Assembly (NCBI GenBank): GCA_006503475.1
Contig: RSEH01000140.1
Span: forward strand, 62,001 to 126,000
Reading direction: 5' to 3'
DNA length: 64,000 nucleotides
From: Stentor roeselii
Lineage: Eukaryota; Ciliophora; Heterotrichea; Heterotrichida; Stentoridae
Under the pieces are notes generated by a model, which was given only the letters and a program-made list of their open reading frames with translations, was not told the origin of the DNA and searched no databases. This document shows, piece after piece, positions 1 through 9,626 of the stretch. Positions within the stretch are counted from its first letter, which is position 1, and each line of letters begins with the position of its first letter. The position numbers were made by a program, and so were the translations under genes.

Positions 1-574
1 ATTGAAACATCAGAAGATTTATATAAGGTAGCTTCATAAAACTTTAACCATCTGATTGAATTTAATACAGTATTTAATCTCAATTAATACCTTAAAACTA
101 TAAGATTTATTGAGTTAAATAATAATATTTCAGCAATAATCAATAATATGAAATTCTTTTATATAAAGTATTAAATTTACTAATAAAGAAGTATTTCATT
201 ATGCTTGAAGTAACTTCTAGAAGGTTTTTGATAGAATTAAGAAGCTCGGTGTTACGAGCTGGCCACTTGTCTACCACACCCTACCCCTACCCCAAACTCA
301 AATTTTTTCCTCAAACTAAAAACCAAAAGCCTATAAACTTCCCCACGCAACTTCAAAATAAACTCATATCAAGCCCACCCGACTTAAAGCCTCCAACTCC
401 TCTAAAATCCTTCCAACCCTCCACCTTCATCAATTTAAGAAACCCAAATCAAAACCCTCCAAAAATCCAAAACCATAACCCAATTCCAAAACTCTCCAAT
501 ACTCAACCCATCCCAGCCCATCCCATCCCATCCCAAATAAAAAACTCAAAACCATTTGAATCACTATAATCTAA
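1..574. other. gene-free 5' region with C-rich, G-poor block
   Basis: No gene is supported here. Positions 1-200 are plain AT-rich sequence. From about 275 to 545 the + strand is rich in C and A and nearly free of G, with short CCCAT repeats at about 507-535 and a CCCTACCCCTACCCC run near 280-294. This ends directly before the MYB start codon, so it is best read as promoter/5' flank of that gene. An open frame at 201-569 exists only because the block lacks G and therefore most stops; its translation is low-complexity P/N/K/S. Confidence 0.6.
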
Positions 575-1213
575 ATGGACAAAAAACTGAAACCTCAAAA
601 TTTAAAAGACGATCTATGGATGGTCCCGTGCTTCATAAATCGCGAAGGAAACACATTCCAGCCAATTTGCTGCCCAACAGAGCAAGAAACGCTGAAGATC
701 GACATAAAGTTGCCGTGGTCATCAGAAGAAGACCACGCATTAGAAGGTCTGACGAAACTTCAAGGAACAAAGGCATGGGCACAGGTGGCAAAGGAAATAA
801 ACAAATTATTTCATGCAAGTCGCTTTATTCGTAAAGGAAAACAATGTCGAGAACGTTTTTACAATCATATCAACCCGAATCTAAAGAAAGGGAACTGGAC
901 TGCTGAAGAAGATGTTTTTATCCTTGAAATGCAACAAGCGAATGGAAACAAGTGGAGTGAAATAGCAAAGAACTTGCAGGGAAGAAATGAAAATCAAATT
1001 AAAAATCGATGGAAAAGTTTAGTTAGCAGAAGGCAAAGTGAACTTAGCATCGAGTTTAATGGGTTTAATACACCTCTTACCATCTCACCTCCAACAAGTT
1101 TTATTCAATACAAGGCCGATCCTGGGTTTTCCTCACTTGCTGGAATTATACAAGCTCAGTATTTCGCTCAGACTAATGATGAAACTCCACCTTTTAACTT
1201 ATATTTTAATTAA
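575..1213 (+). CDS. two-repeat MYB-type DNA-binding protein
   Basis: A 212-residue nuclear transcription-factor-like protein. Two tandem MYB/SANT repeats lie at about residues 44-105 and 106-155. The second shows the usual spaced tryptophans (GNWTAEED, KWSEIAK, IKNRWKSL) and the first begins PWSSEEDHAL; its second helix is longer than usual. The N-terminal 40 and C-terminal 55 residues have no recognisable domain. The start ATG at 575 follows an A/T-only leader and is the first in frame after the C-rich block. MYB repeats bind DNA by three-helix bundles; target genes cannot be read from the sequence. It converges with the kelch gene, with only 36 nt between stop codons. Confidence 0.85.
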   Translation: MDKKLKPQNLKDDLWMVPCFINREGNTFQPICCPTEQETLKIDIKLPWSSEEDHALEGLTKLQGTKAWAQVAKEINKLFHASRFIRKGKQCRERFYNHINPNLKKGNWTAEEDVFILEMQQANGNKWSEIAKNLQGRNENQIKNRWKSLVSRRQSELSIEFNGFNTPLTISPPTSFIQYKADPGFSSLAGIIQAQYFAQTNDETPPFNLYFN

Positions 1214-1249
1214 GTGTAGAGATTGAATCGTTGAAATTTTCATTGGAAG

Positions 1250-4200
1250 TTAAAAATCTGAAGTGTTTTTAAGGTGCATGTGCTCTGGGGATTCGAAATT
1301 TTCTTTTTTAGCTCGGGTGTTATCTTTAAGTTCTCGAGTTATTCCTTTTCTTTTCACGTAAAGTGCATCTAAACTTTTTTGTTCATTTACTTTTTTTTCT
1401 AAGGCATTATTGACCTGCCCCTCAAAAGACTTCATGATACCTCCGAAGACTCCAAGTAGTCCAAAGACCGAGCCAAGTAAACTACTAATAAAATAAACAG
1501 CATCTTGTTTAAAATAACGAGTTGTAAGTAAAGCTGAGGAACTTTTATCAATTAAAATTTTGACTTTTAAAAATGATACTGAAGGTAATTCTTCAGGGCG
1601 AAATTGACTTCCCTTTTTGGTGCTTGTTCCACTTGATAAGTGATAACCAGTGTCTTGGGAAGGCCAGATCGTTGATTCAGACTTGAATAATGAAGGAGTC
1701 GCTGTGAAGTAAAACTCACTTGAATCGGAACCTATAAATACATTGTTGCTTGTTGGACGAATCGCTGTGTAAACTGAACTGATTTTAAGAGGAACGGAAG
1801 AACTTGATGTCATGTTTATTTGGATTCCTGAAGCGTAGCTTAATTTTTCAGTCAGTTGTAAGTCTAGATAAGCACCAGGCTTGATTTCAGCTACTGAGCA
1901 TATTAGCCTGATGATGCAAGAGTGACTTTCCGACAACTCACAAGTCGACTCAAACTTTCCACATGCCAAGTTAATCCTACTGATAATAATCTCAGAAAGG
2001 CACTGCCCATCAACCGCACATTCCCCTCCATACAAATCAAGCCAAACCTTAACACTTAACTCCGCAGCTTCAAACTTCGCAACTTCCGATTCCAAAACAA
2101 CAAGAGGAACAAGTCCTTTACTTTCCTGAATATTTCCAAGATAAAAACTAATAAAAGTAGTTCCAATAAGTACCAAAGCCGCAATAAAAAACAAACACGA
2201 GAAAAACCCTCCAATTTTAGTCTGTTTTAAAACAAGAAATTCATTCAACTTATTATTGTGCATTTCTTTAAACAAGTCAATTTTCTGCAATTTATTCCTT
2301 GTTCTCTTCATACTCAAAATAACAAGCAATAAAAATCCAAGAACCACTGAAACAGTTACTTGATAAAAAAGAGTCGTTGAATGAAAACTCGGCTCATTGT
2401 AAAGTGGAGGTTGGACTGAAGAGCCCTCCTCGTAGTCCATTGAAGCGATGGGCACCTTGCTGCCCACTGGGCAGAACCTCCACACTGGGCAGTCAAGGCA
2501 ACGTGAAGACCCTCGCTCGTTGTTGTAAGTTCCTTCGGGACATGGAAGACATTGACGGCCACTTGTTGAGCCAAGGTTGCCGTTGAAGGTGCCTGCCTCG
2601 CAATAGGAACAGTTCTTGTTGCCTTGGCCTTCTGAGAACTGGCCTCGTTCGCATAAGTCGCAAGAGTTACTTGTTTCAAATGTACCGCTTGAACATACTG
2701 CTTCACAGGCATTGTCTTGGCAGATGTCTTCGATTTTCACCTCGATTAGAAGGTTGTGAGCTACGTTTGAACGAAGGTTTAGACCTAGGACTGAACCACC
2801 TCCGAAGATGTAGATTGATTTGTTGAAGTAAGAGAAGGATGAAGCGTAGAGGTAGATGTCCATCACGTCGTCCAGAACTAAGTATTCTGTACCGGGACCG
2901 CAGATGTCGATGCGGTTTGAAGGTGTTAACATCCATTCTTCTCCACCAATTCGGATTAATTTGTCTTTTAACATTATTTGGATTGATTGGGCTGAGTCGT
3001 GGTCTTGTTCATCGTGCGTGTGGTAAACTGACCATTGACCAGTTTCAAGGTCAAAATAATCAATCTGCTGAGAAGGAGCCTCCTCATACATCGACCCAAG
3101 AGCCACAATAAACTTATTCCCCTTCAAATAGCAAGTCGAATACGCAGTATGTCGAAGTCCATAAGCAGAAAGTTTTGTAAAGTTATTACTTCCAAGTTCA
3201 AACTGCCAAAGTTCATTAGAAATATCAGAGCTCATAATTCCTCCATAAATATAAATCATCGGAGAACTAAAAACCAAGCAAGCTCCTTTAGCAGCACTGG
3301 GCTTCGAAGCAGAAACCGTGAAAAGTTCAGTCCAAGTTTCAGTCAAACTATTAAAAAGGAACAAGTCATTCTTCAGTCCAGTCGAGTCTTCCCCTCCCCA
3401 GATGATAAAAGCGTCTCCTTGCGAATCAGCTGCATGAAAAAAGCGAGCTGAAGGAACTGAGCCTTTCGCAGTGATTGACTCCCAAAGTGATGTTTTTGGG
3501 TCAAAAATCCAAATTTCATTATAAAGCATTTCAGAGTCTTTTCCACCGAAGACGTAAAGTCTTGTATTGATTAAGTGCATTGAATGAGAGTGTCTTGGTC
3601 GAGGAATAAGCAAGTTTTCATTGATTACTTTAGATGTTGTCTTTTCGAGGTTGATGACTTCGAGTTTATTCGACTTTTCCTTCGATGCTGTGTAATACCC
3701 TCCGAAAATATAAACATTTGAATCAACGATGGTGCTTGAATGACCGTCTTTTCCCATTTCAACACTTTCAAAGATAGTTTTCCAGGTCTTGTCTTCTGAT
3801 TTTAAACTGATTTTCGTCACATCAATGGCGTCAGCATAGTCGTCAACCATCCACCCGAACATCATGTAAAACTCGTCCTTGTATATAAAACTTCTGCTAA
3901 GATAACGACAAGAGTACTTCGAAGACTTATCTGAAATGACTTCCCAGGTGAAATTAGAAAGACTGTAAGAAAAGAGATAAGGATGACAAGTCTCTTCACC
4001 CATTGGATACCCTCCAGCTTGTAAGATGCTTCCTTCGTAATACTGAAGCATCGGGTCTTGTGAAGGTTGAGGTGCTTCTCCTTCAGTAGGTAGTTTATTC
4101 CAAATTAAAGAAGAAATATTCAACCTGCCTGGAAAATACCGGTAAATGCTGTTTACCTGCTTTTCAATCGTGATTCCGCCTTGAATCACAAAATACTCAT

Positions 4201-4645
4201 TTTCAGCTTCTAAGTAATTCGTGTGTCCAAATAAAGACCTGGGTGTTGGAGCTCCTTTTGTCGTAAGTCTTTCCCATTTCTGGTACCAGAAGTCGAAAAC
4301 CCAAAAATCATTTTCAGGACCAAGAGAAGTCCTTCCTCCGAAAATGTAAAATTTTTCATCTAATTCACTGACAAAACCTCCAAAGCTATCTCTTGGAACT
4401 AATTAAAAAATACGAGGACTTTCACTTGAAAGAGGAACTAGTTGCTTCCAGGTGTTTGTTTTTAATGAAAATTCGTACAAATCATTGAAAAAGTTCTGCC
4501 CGTTTGACCCTCCGAATAATATCAGGGAGTCTCGAGCAGTGCAATGGTCTAATAATGCGTAAAATCGCTGGGAAGGAGGAGACATTGTGGATGGGATGTA
4601 GTTTAGAGTGATTCCTGCGCAAATTTGTATAAATATCAAGAACAT
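1250..4645 (-). CDS. kelch-repeat, GCC-type Cys-rich membrane protein (one 15-nt intron)
   Basis: A predicted surface protein of 1126 residues after removal of a 15-nt intron at 4399-4413. Order: signal peptide (residues 1-12), kelch beta-propeller repeats (about 20-550, many FGG/YGG motifs such as YVFGGKDSE and YIFGGYY), a cysteine-rich GCC2/GCC3-like section (about 640-737, repeated CxxC with GTF/GTYN), a TM helix near 750-772, another near 805-830, and a third near 1043-1065 followed by a basic cytoplasmic tail. ATG at 4645 gives the signal peptide. Without the intron the frame stops at 4403; splicing joins two kelch stretches in frame. Kelch propellers bind proteins; the ligand is unknown. 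The same GCC/TM end is seen in the giant gene at 48-55 kb. Confidence 0.85.
4399..4413 (-). other. 15-nt spliceosomal intron in the kelch gene
   Basis: Coding-strand sequence GTATTTTTTAATTAG. It carries the only in-frame stop (TAA) between two kelch-coding frames. Removing exactly 15 nt joins the codons in frame (phase 1) and restores the run PRDSFGGFVSELDEKFYIFG typical of a kelch blade. Confidence 0.88.
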
Positions 4646-5467
4646 TTATTATTTTGGTTTTTTTTTAGGTTTGTGATGGTGATTAGTGGAATGAAGTTGT
4701 TGAGGAATTTTAAGATGTTTGAATTTTTTAGCTTTTTAGGGGAAATTTTGGCTTTGTGGACTGGCTTTGATCGGAGATTTAGTTTAGAAATGTAAATTAT
4801 GATAAGGCTGAGGTTATTTCTGGTAGATTTTTAGGATTTTTTGAGAATTTTTGATTGGTGTTTGGAAATTTCACAAAGGATGAACTGTGACGACCCTGTG
4901 TCAGTTAAGGAGCATTCCTGAATGATTATGGAATTTTCACTGCTGTTTGAAATTCGAGAATTTATTTAGATTTTCGAAAATCGCAAAATTATAGTCATGC
5001 AAATAATCATGTTAAGGATGACCATATAATTAAAGTGTTTATTTCATAAATTGAAACCTAGTATGATATATGAACTCTAAATTCTTAGTTCGAATAGTGA
5101 TTTACTTAGTTAAAATAATCAATTCCAATAGTCTAATAATAACATTTATTAATTTATAAAATGCTGAATTCCCTTGAAGAATAGAAGAATTACTCTAGAT
5201 TGCTATGATGTTTTAGATTTACAAAAGAATTATTTAATACTTTTCTGAGTTTATTTAAATTTTACTAATCCTATCACTTATCTAAAAGAAATTTTTATAG
5301 TTGAAAAGAAAACATCTTAAAACTTTCATTGCTTAGTAAGATTCCAAAATAGGTAGAAATCATTAAAAGCATACTGTTGATGATAATGCTTGAGGGTGAA
5401 AGTAATTGGAATTTAACTTAATTCCAGAAGAAATAACAGGAAAATTATTTTAAACAGTATAAAAGCC
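4646..5467. other. intergenic region, G-rich 5' flank of the kelch gene
   Basis: No gene seen. The part nearest the kelch start (4646-4860) is G-rich and C-poor on the + strand, and includes TTTTAGGGG at 4734-4742. A ~46-bp element at 4886-4931 resembles one at 24966-25018. The rest (4950-5460) is plain AT-rich sequence. Confidence 0.6.
4886..4931. promoter_or_regulatory. repeated intergenic element, copy 1
   Basis: Contains TGACGACCCTG (4888-4898), TTAAGGAG (4905-4912) and TGAATGATTAT (about 4919-4929). The same three blocks occur in the same order at 24966-25018. AGGA-GCAT-TCCT inside it can form a small stem. It sits 241 bp upstream of the kelch start. Function unknown. Confidence 0.45.
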
Positions 5468-6220
5468 TTAGGTGTTAATTATTTGCTTTTTGCAGCGTCT
5501 TATAACTTGAGCTAAGTTTTTAACCTTGAAGTTAGATGAAGTGATCGTTTGGTATTGTCCAGGAAGTGCTGGCAAATTCATCGAATTGTCTTGTCGAAAA
5601 ACTGGTTCACAAGGTATTTTATCAACTTTAATAAAAGAAGCTCTCATAGTGCTTTCAGGTATTTTCGTATACCCAGCACACAAAATATTAGTATTTCCTT
5701 TAGGCTTCGAATCCTTAGTTGGTCTCAAAGGCGAGACAACAAATTCCTTAGAATAAGTGCTGATAGCATTAAACTTAACAGCATGATTCAAAGGAACTGA
5801 GTTCTGTTTAACTATTTCATTTCGAGGAGCTCTCCAGTTAAGAAAGTCTTGTTTATAAGTACTGCTTGCAGTCATTTTGAAGAGATTTTTGTCTTGAGGT
5901 GTACTTTGAGGACTACCTGAAATATTATAATCTTCTGTCACATGTTGAAAGTCATGCCCTGAAGTCGTCTCTGTCTCTAGTCTGAACAAATTTTTCTTCA
6001 TTGGAGACGCTGACAAAATAGGCCTCGGGGAAAAATCGTATCTTCTGAACTTGGTCTTGTAGGAAGAGGTGAAGATCGACTTCGGGTACTTCTTAGTCAC
6101 CTGTCTCGGGCAGATGTGACCTCCGCAGGTGCAACTAGAACAGTAGCAGTAGTTGTTTAAGTGGTCTGATTCAGTCACCAGGTCTAAGTCGAGGTCATTT
6201 AAAGGACATGAGTCAGTCAT
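5468..6220 (-). CDS. SAXO/FAM154-like microtubule-associated protein (MAP6-related)
   Basis: A 250-residue protein with an N-terminal Cys motif (CYCSSCTCGGHICP, about residues 26-39) followed by several repeats of the form S-x-Y-x-x-x-F (SSYKTKFRRYDF, SSTYKQDFLNW, ISTYSKEFVV). This layout is that of SAXO1/2, which bind and stabilise axonemal and basal-body microtubules through Mn-type modules. In a ciliate the expected location is cilia or cortical microtubules (inference). Start ATG at 6220. It is flanked by long spacers on both sides. Assignment rests on motif pattern, not alignment. Confidence 0.7.
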   Translation of the reverse strand: MTDSCPLNDLDLDLVTESDHLNNYCYCSSCTCGGHICPRQVTKKYPKSIFTSSYKTKFRRYDFSPRPILSASPMKKNLFRLETETTSGHDFQHVTEDYNISGSPQSTPQDKNLFKMTASSTYKQDFLNWRAPRNEIVKQNSVPLNHAVKFNAISTYSKEFVVSPLRPTKDSKPKGNTNILCAGYTKIPESTMRASFIKVDKIPCEPVFRQDNSMNLPALPGQYQTITSSNFKVKNLAQVIRRCKKQIINT

Positions 6221-6700
6221 TGAACAATTTATTGTGGGTTAGGTTATAATGATGATAATTTTTTATGAGATTTTTCAGAAGTTTGTTAAAGTTTTTTTTT
6301 ATCATGTGAATTAGAATTTGTTTAAGGCTTTACTTTGATGTGATCTTATTATGAAAGTAAATGTCTAAAAATATAAATATTCATTTATCCTAAAGTTTTG
6401 TTTTAGTTTTATATGAAGTAGCTTTGTTGAATAGTATTGAGAATTGGAGGATGAGTGATATAGATCCTTATAAGTTTAATCATTTTATTTTCTTATTTTT
6501 CATGGAATATGAAAAAACTTCAAAATTTGAAACCGATAATATTCTTGAAGAATTTCCAGTTTTAAGCTTGATATGTTTATATTTTATAAGTTGATCTATT
6601 CATTTTGATGCTTCTTATTCAAGATCCTTTATAATTCTGGATTGATTCCTCCTTGAATTAAAAACAGTCTTAAGATAACCATATAAAAATCTTTAAAATA
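6221..6700. other. intergenic spacer between divergent genes
   Basis: No gene seen. AT-rich, with short T-runs. The part next to the SAXO start is G-rich on the + strand; the part next to the kinase start has no notable motif except an A/T-only leader before ATG 6701. Confidence 0.6.
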
Positions 6701-7780
6701 ATGGACATCTCAAGCATTCCAAGTCGTTTTTCCGTGGAAAAAATGATCGGCCAAGGTAACTTCGGTGTGATCTACCGAGCGCGAGACACTCTAACCAGTA
6801 AAAAAGTTGCAATAAAGTTAATAAAATACAAGTCAGGTATAAACGAATTACAAAACGAAATCAAGATCCTCTCAAAGCTCCAAGGCGGTGAAGGTATCCC
6901 AAGTCTTGAGTACTCTTCAAAGTCATCAAATTTTTACGCAATGAAGCTTTTAGGCCAGTGCCTAAACGACCGGTTCTTAAAAGACAACAAATTTCTCTCA
7001 GAGTCAAATTTCGCTTTGATGAGCGAACAGCTTCTAACTCGTCTTGAGTTTCTTCACAGCCGGTCCATTATCCATCGAGACATCAAACCGCATCAGCTGA
7101 TTCTTGACCGTAAAAAGCATTCAAAGCTTTATTTAATTGACTTTGGACTTTCAAAGCCCTTCCAAGGGCAGAACGGGACTCACATCGCTTATTCAGAGGG
7201 AAGACCCTTTGCAGGGACTTTTAATTATGCCTCGCTTAATGCACATCTTGGAATTCAACAGTCGAGAAGAGACGATTTGGAGTCATTTTGCTATGTTTTG
7301 GCTTATTTCGTCAATGGCGACCTGCCCTGGCGTTTGAAGTTGTCGACGCAAAACGAGGCAAGTATCAGAAAAATGAAGATTTCGCTTAAGGCTCAAGAAA
7401 TTTTTCCTAATCGTCCTTGTTTAGCGAAGGTATTTACTTATGTCCGTTCTTTGAAATTTGATGAAGAACCGAATTATGAGTTTATTAAGTCACTTTTGGT
7501 TGAATCGAAAAAAAATGTGCAGGGGATGAAGAAGTACTTTTCTTTTAAACAACCTAGAAGCATGTCGACTTTTATTAAAAAGAAGGAAAAGAGAAGAAAA
7601 TTGAAGTCGAATACTTTTTTATGTGCTAGTAAAGATTTGGAGAATGTTAATGATTGCTCGGTGACTCTGGTGGATAAGAATTACCCGGAAATGAAGAGGA
7701 CGAAAATTAAAACTTTTGCAGAGGCTCCAACTTCTGAGTCGATTAAGACGATCTCAGAGAGATCTTGTGTGTTGTTTTAA
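6701..7780 (+). CDS. casein kinase 1-like protein kinase
   Basis: 359 residues. Glycine loop GQGNFGVIY, lysine in VAIKLI, catalytic HRDIKPHQ, DFGLSKPF and the CK1-style SRRDDLESFCYVL segment place it in the CK1 group, which phosphorylates Ser/Thr. Kinase domain about 9-285, then a basic tail (KKKEKRRKLK). One oddity: the catalytic loop ends in Q where nearly all kinases have the Mg-binding N (HRDxxxxN). The metal-binding D of DFG is intact, so activity may be changed rather than lost. Two small same-strand genes follow 14 nt after each stop. Confidence 0.88.
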   Translation: MDISSIPSRFSVEKMIGQGNFGVIYRARDTLTSKKVAIKLIKYKSGINELQNEIKILSKLQGGEGIPSLEYSSKSSNFYAMKLLGQCLNDRFLKDNKFLSESNFALMSEQLLTRLEFLHSRSIIHRDIKPHQLILDRKKHSKLYLIDFGLSKPFQGQNGTHIAYSEGRPFAGTFNYASLNAHLGIQQSRRDDLESFCYVLAYFVNGDLPWRLKLSTQNEASIRKMKISLKAQEIFPNRPCLAKVFTYVRSLKFDEEPNYEFIKSLLVESKKNVQGMKKYFSFKQPRSMSTFIKKKEKRRKLKSNTFLCASKDLENVNDCSVTLVDKNYPEMKRTKIKTFAEAPTSESIKTISERSCVLF

Positions 7781-7794
7781 GGATAAGTTATAAT

Positions 7795-8199
7795 ATGGAA
7801 AATTTTGATAATCCTTATGCGAAACTGTTCTATGCAGTTTACAGACTACATCATCAAAAAGTGATTAGTGATAGTGAAAAACTTAAACTGAAAGCTCTTA
7901 TTGCTTTAGGAGATCAGGCTGTTGTGAGTATACTAAATAAGTACACTGAAGATCAAGACGCTGACTCCCTCTTTCAAGACATCGTTAAACTCATAAGACC
8001 GTCTCGTCACAAGCCAGAAGCCATAATCCCTACCAAGTCCCAAAGCGAAGACATCAGCAGTCCTCTCGGCACTTTTTTACACGAAAAGAAAAAACGACAG
8101 ATGGCAGAGCATGAGCTGAAACTTTCCCTTCAAAACTCTGAAATCCATTCAATCATTGAGACTCACGACGAGGAAATCCATTTAATTACCACCAATTAG
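7795..8199 (+). CDS. unknown small protein
   Basis: 134 residues, not recognised. The first 75 residues look helical and well ordered (FYAVYRLHHQKVISDSEKLKLKALI), the remainder is polar with basic KKKRQMAEHELKLS and an acidic end. ATG at 7795 follows TTATAAT and is chosen over earlier non-ATG codons. It sits 14 nt after the CK1 stop and 14 nt before the next gene. A 15-nt GT...AG stretch overlapping the CK1 stop would not join the two frames, because the resulting codons are again stops. Confidence 0.65.
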   Translation: MENFDNPYAKLFYAVYRLHHQKVISDSEKLKLKALIALGDQAVVSILNKYTEDQDADSLFQDIVKLIRPSRHKPEAIIPTKSQSEDISSPLGTFLHEKKKRQMAEHELKLSLQNSEIHSIIETHDEEIHLITTN

Positions 8200-8213
8200 T
8201 TAAGATCTAATAA

Positions 8214-8612
8214 ATGAAAGTCTTCATCTCTTATTCCAAGAAATTCAAGGAAAACCTTGCCTGGGTCATCGAGAAAAATGAAGAAGAAGAGAGACTTCGA
8301 CTAGAAAACGAAAGAAAAAGAATTATCGCTGAAGAGATCAAAAAGGAAGAAGAACGATTCAGACTTGCAGAGGAGAAAAGAAGAGAAAATCAATTTGTCA
8401 GTCGATTTGAATTCGGGTTTCAAAGAAAGAAAAAAGATTTAATCACTCGGCCTGACCTAAGAGATGACATCGACAAGGAAAAACAAGAAATCCAAACAAA
8501 AAAAGACCAGGTATTGAAAGGACAAGTCATAATCGACCATCAACTAAAACTTGCAAGTGAAATGCTCAGAGACTTAGAAAAAGTCATCATCGAGCAGGAC
8601 CTAAGAACCTAG
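8214..8612 (+). CDS. short coiled-coil protein
   Basis: 132 residues, not recognised. Residues about 20-65 and 85-130 are highly charged and predicted coiled coil (many E/K/R, EEEERLRLENERKR). ATG at 8214 is preceded by AATAA. It converges with the ribosomal protein gene, with 57 nt between stops. Confidence 0.65.
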   Translation: MKVFISYSKKFKENLAWVIEKNEEEERLRLENERKRIIAEEIKKEEERFRLAEEKRRENQFVSRFEFGFQRKKKDLITRPDLRDDIDKEKQEIQTKKDQVLKGQVIIDHQLKLASEMLRDLEKVIIEQDLRT

Positions 8613-8669
8613 CTATTCCTAAAAAAATCTCTCATAACTAAAAATCCTAATCTTCTATTATCCTCTAAA

Positions 8670-9167
8670 TTAAGCCTTAAGAGCAGTCTTGGGAACAGCT
8701 TCTTGTTTTTCAACAGCAACAACTTCCAAATGTGAGTTGCAACTCATATAAGGCTTGATGCCTCCATGAGCCCTGTAAGTCCTTCTTCTGCCCTTGGCAG
8801 CCTGGTTGACCTGAACATGCCAAAGTACCAAATTATCCACATCAAGTCCTTTGCTATCAGCGTTTGCTTCTAAGTTAGTCAGAAGATCCAAAAAGACCCT
8901 GCAAGACTTTTCCGGCCATCTTCCAAGATTATAACCGTATTGCTTCGCCTGTCCATGTCGACCAATCCCTCTAAAGTGCTTCTTGAAAGGAATGATGTCC
9001 TTATGGTCAATCACGTTTTGTAGGTACTCCTGTGCTGACTTTAAAGACTTTCCTCTTATCGCTGATGCAACTTCGTAGGTGTTCTTGAAATGCACACGCA
9101 AATCACTTGCTCTCGCTGAACAAGACTTGGAAGAGACTGGCGCTTTGCGTGAGTAAGTTTTAACCAT
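8670..9167 (-). CDS. RPL17: 60S ribosomal protein uL22 (RPL17)
   Basis: 165 residues, close to the usual eukaryotic length (about 184) and alignable by eye along its length: MVKTYSRKAP start, AQEYLQNVIDHKDIIPFKKH, the GRHGQAKQYG loop, WPEKSCRVFLDLL and the conserved RRRTYRAHGGI. uL22 lines the polypeptide exit tunnel of the large ribosomal subunit. Only 121 bp separate its start from the stop of the next minus-strand gene, and this contains two copies of ACCCGTG on the coding strand. Confidence 0.97.
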   Translation of the reverse strand: MVKTYSRKAPVSSKSCSARASDLRVHFKNTYEVASAIRGKSLKSAQEYLQNVIDHKDIIPFKKHFRGIGRHGQAKQYGYNLGRWPEKSCRVFLDLLTNLEANADSKGLDVDNLVLWHVQVNQAAKGRRRTYRAHGGIKPYMSCNSHLEVVAVEKQEAVPKTALKA

Positions 9168-9288
9168 TTATTTGAATGGATTTTCTGGGATTTGAGAAAG
9201 AGTCACGGGTGGAAGAGGGTGTTGTTGATGGGAAAGTTTTTTCTTATAGTAAGTTTTTATCTAACTCAGTTAATCTAAACACGGGTCA

Positions 9289-9624
9289 TTATTTTCCTTT
9301 TGTTGCCTTTTGGATCCTGCAGATTTCGCCTTTGAAATTTGTGGCTTTTTTGAGATGTTTCTGCCCGGCGATGTGGTTTTTCCAATAAGTGTCGTTTTCG
9401 AAGGTTCTATCACAGACCAGGCATAAAGCGACAGATCCATCAGGAATGAGTTTTTCTTTCTTTGATTTAGACTTTTGTTGAACAATGGCGACTTGAGGGC
9501 GACTTTCTTGGACTGGTGCCTTGTCATCCTTTTTCCTCTGAAAGTGACTGTACCCTAAAGAGAAAAAGGCTGAAAAGACGACATAAAGAGCGAGGGCTAC
9601 AATGCTCTTATCAATATCATTCAT
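9289..9624 (-). CDS. membrane-anchored U1/matrin-type zinc-finger protein
   Basis: 111 residues. One hydrophobic segment near the N-terminus (about 7-26, IVALALYVVFSAFFSLGY) and one C2H2 finger of U1 type near the C-terminus (CLVCDRTFENDTYWKNHIAGQKH). U1-type fingers usually bind RNA or sit in spliceosomal and nuclear proteins; a membrane anchor is unusual. The start lies only 2 nt (AA) after the TAA of the ankyrin gene on the same strand, giving TAAAAATG. Confidence 0.72.
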   Translation of the reverse strand: MNDIDKSIVALALYVVFSAFFSLGYSHFQRKKDDKAPVQESRPQVAIVQQKSKSKKEKLIPDGSVALCLVCDRTFENDTYWKNHIAGQKHLKKATNFKGEICRIQKATKGK

Positions 9625-9626
9625 TT

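Noticed and set aside
275-300. Telomere-like run CCCTACCCCTACCCC
   Set aside because: Only about two irregular units, inside a generally C-rich 5' flank; no terminal position.
201-569. Open frame of 122 codons upstream of the MYB gene
   Set aside because: Low-complexity P/N/K/S product created by a G-poor block; no domain and no plausible start context.
7760-7795. Possible 15-nt intron joining the CK1 gene to the next gene
   Set aside because: GT...AG spacing exists, but removal creates TGA TAA, so the frames do not join.
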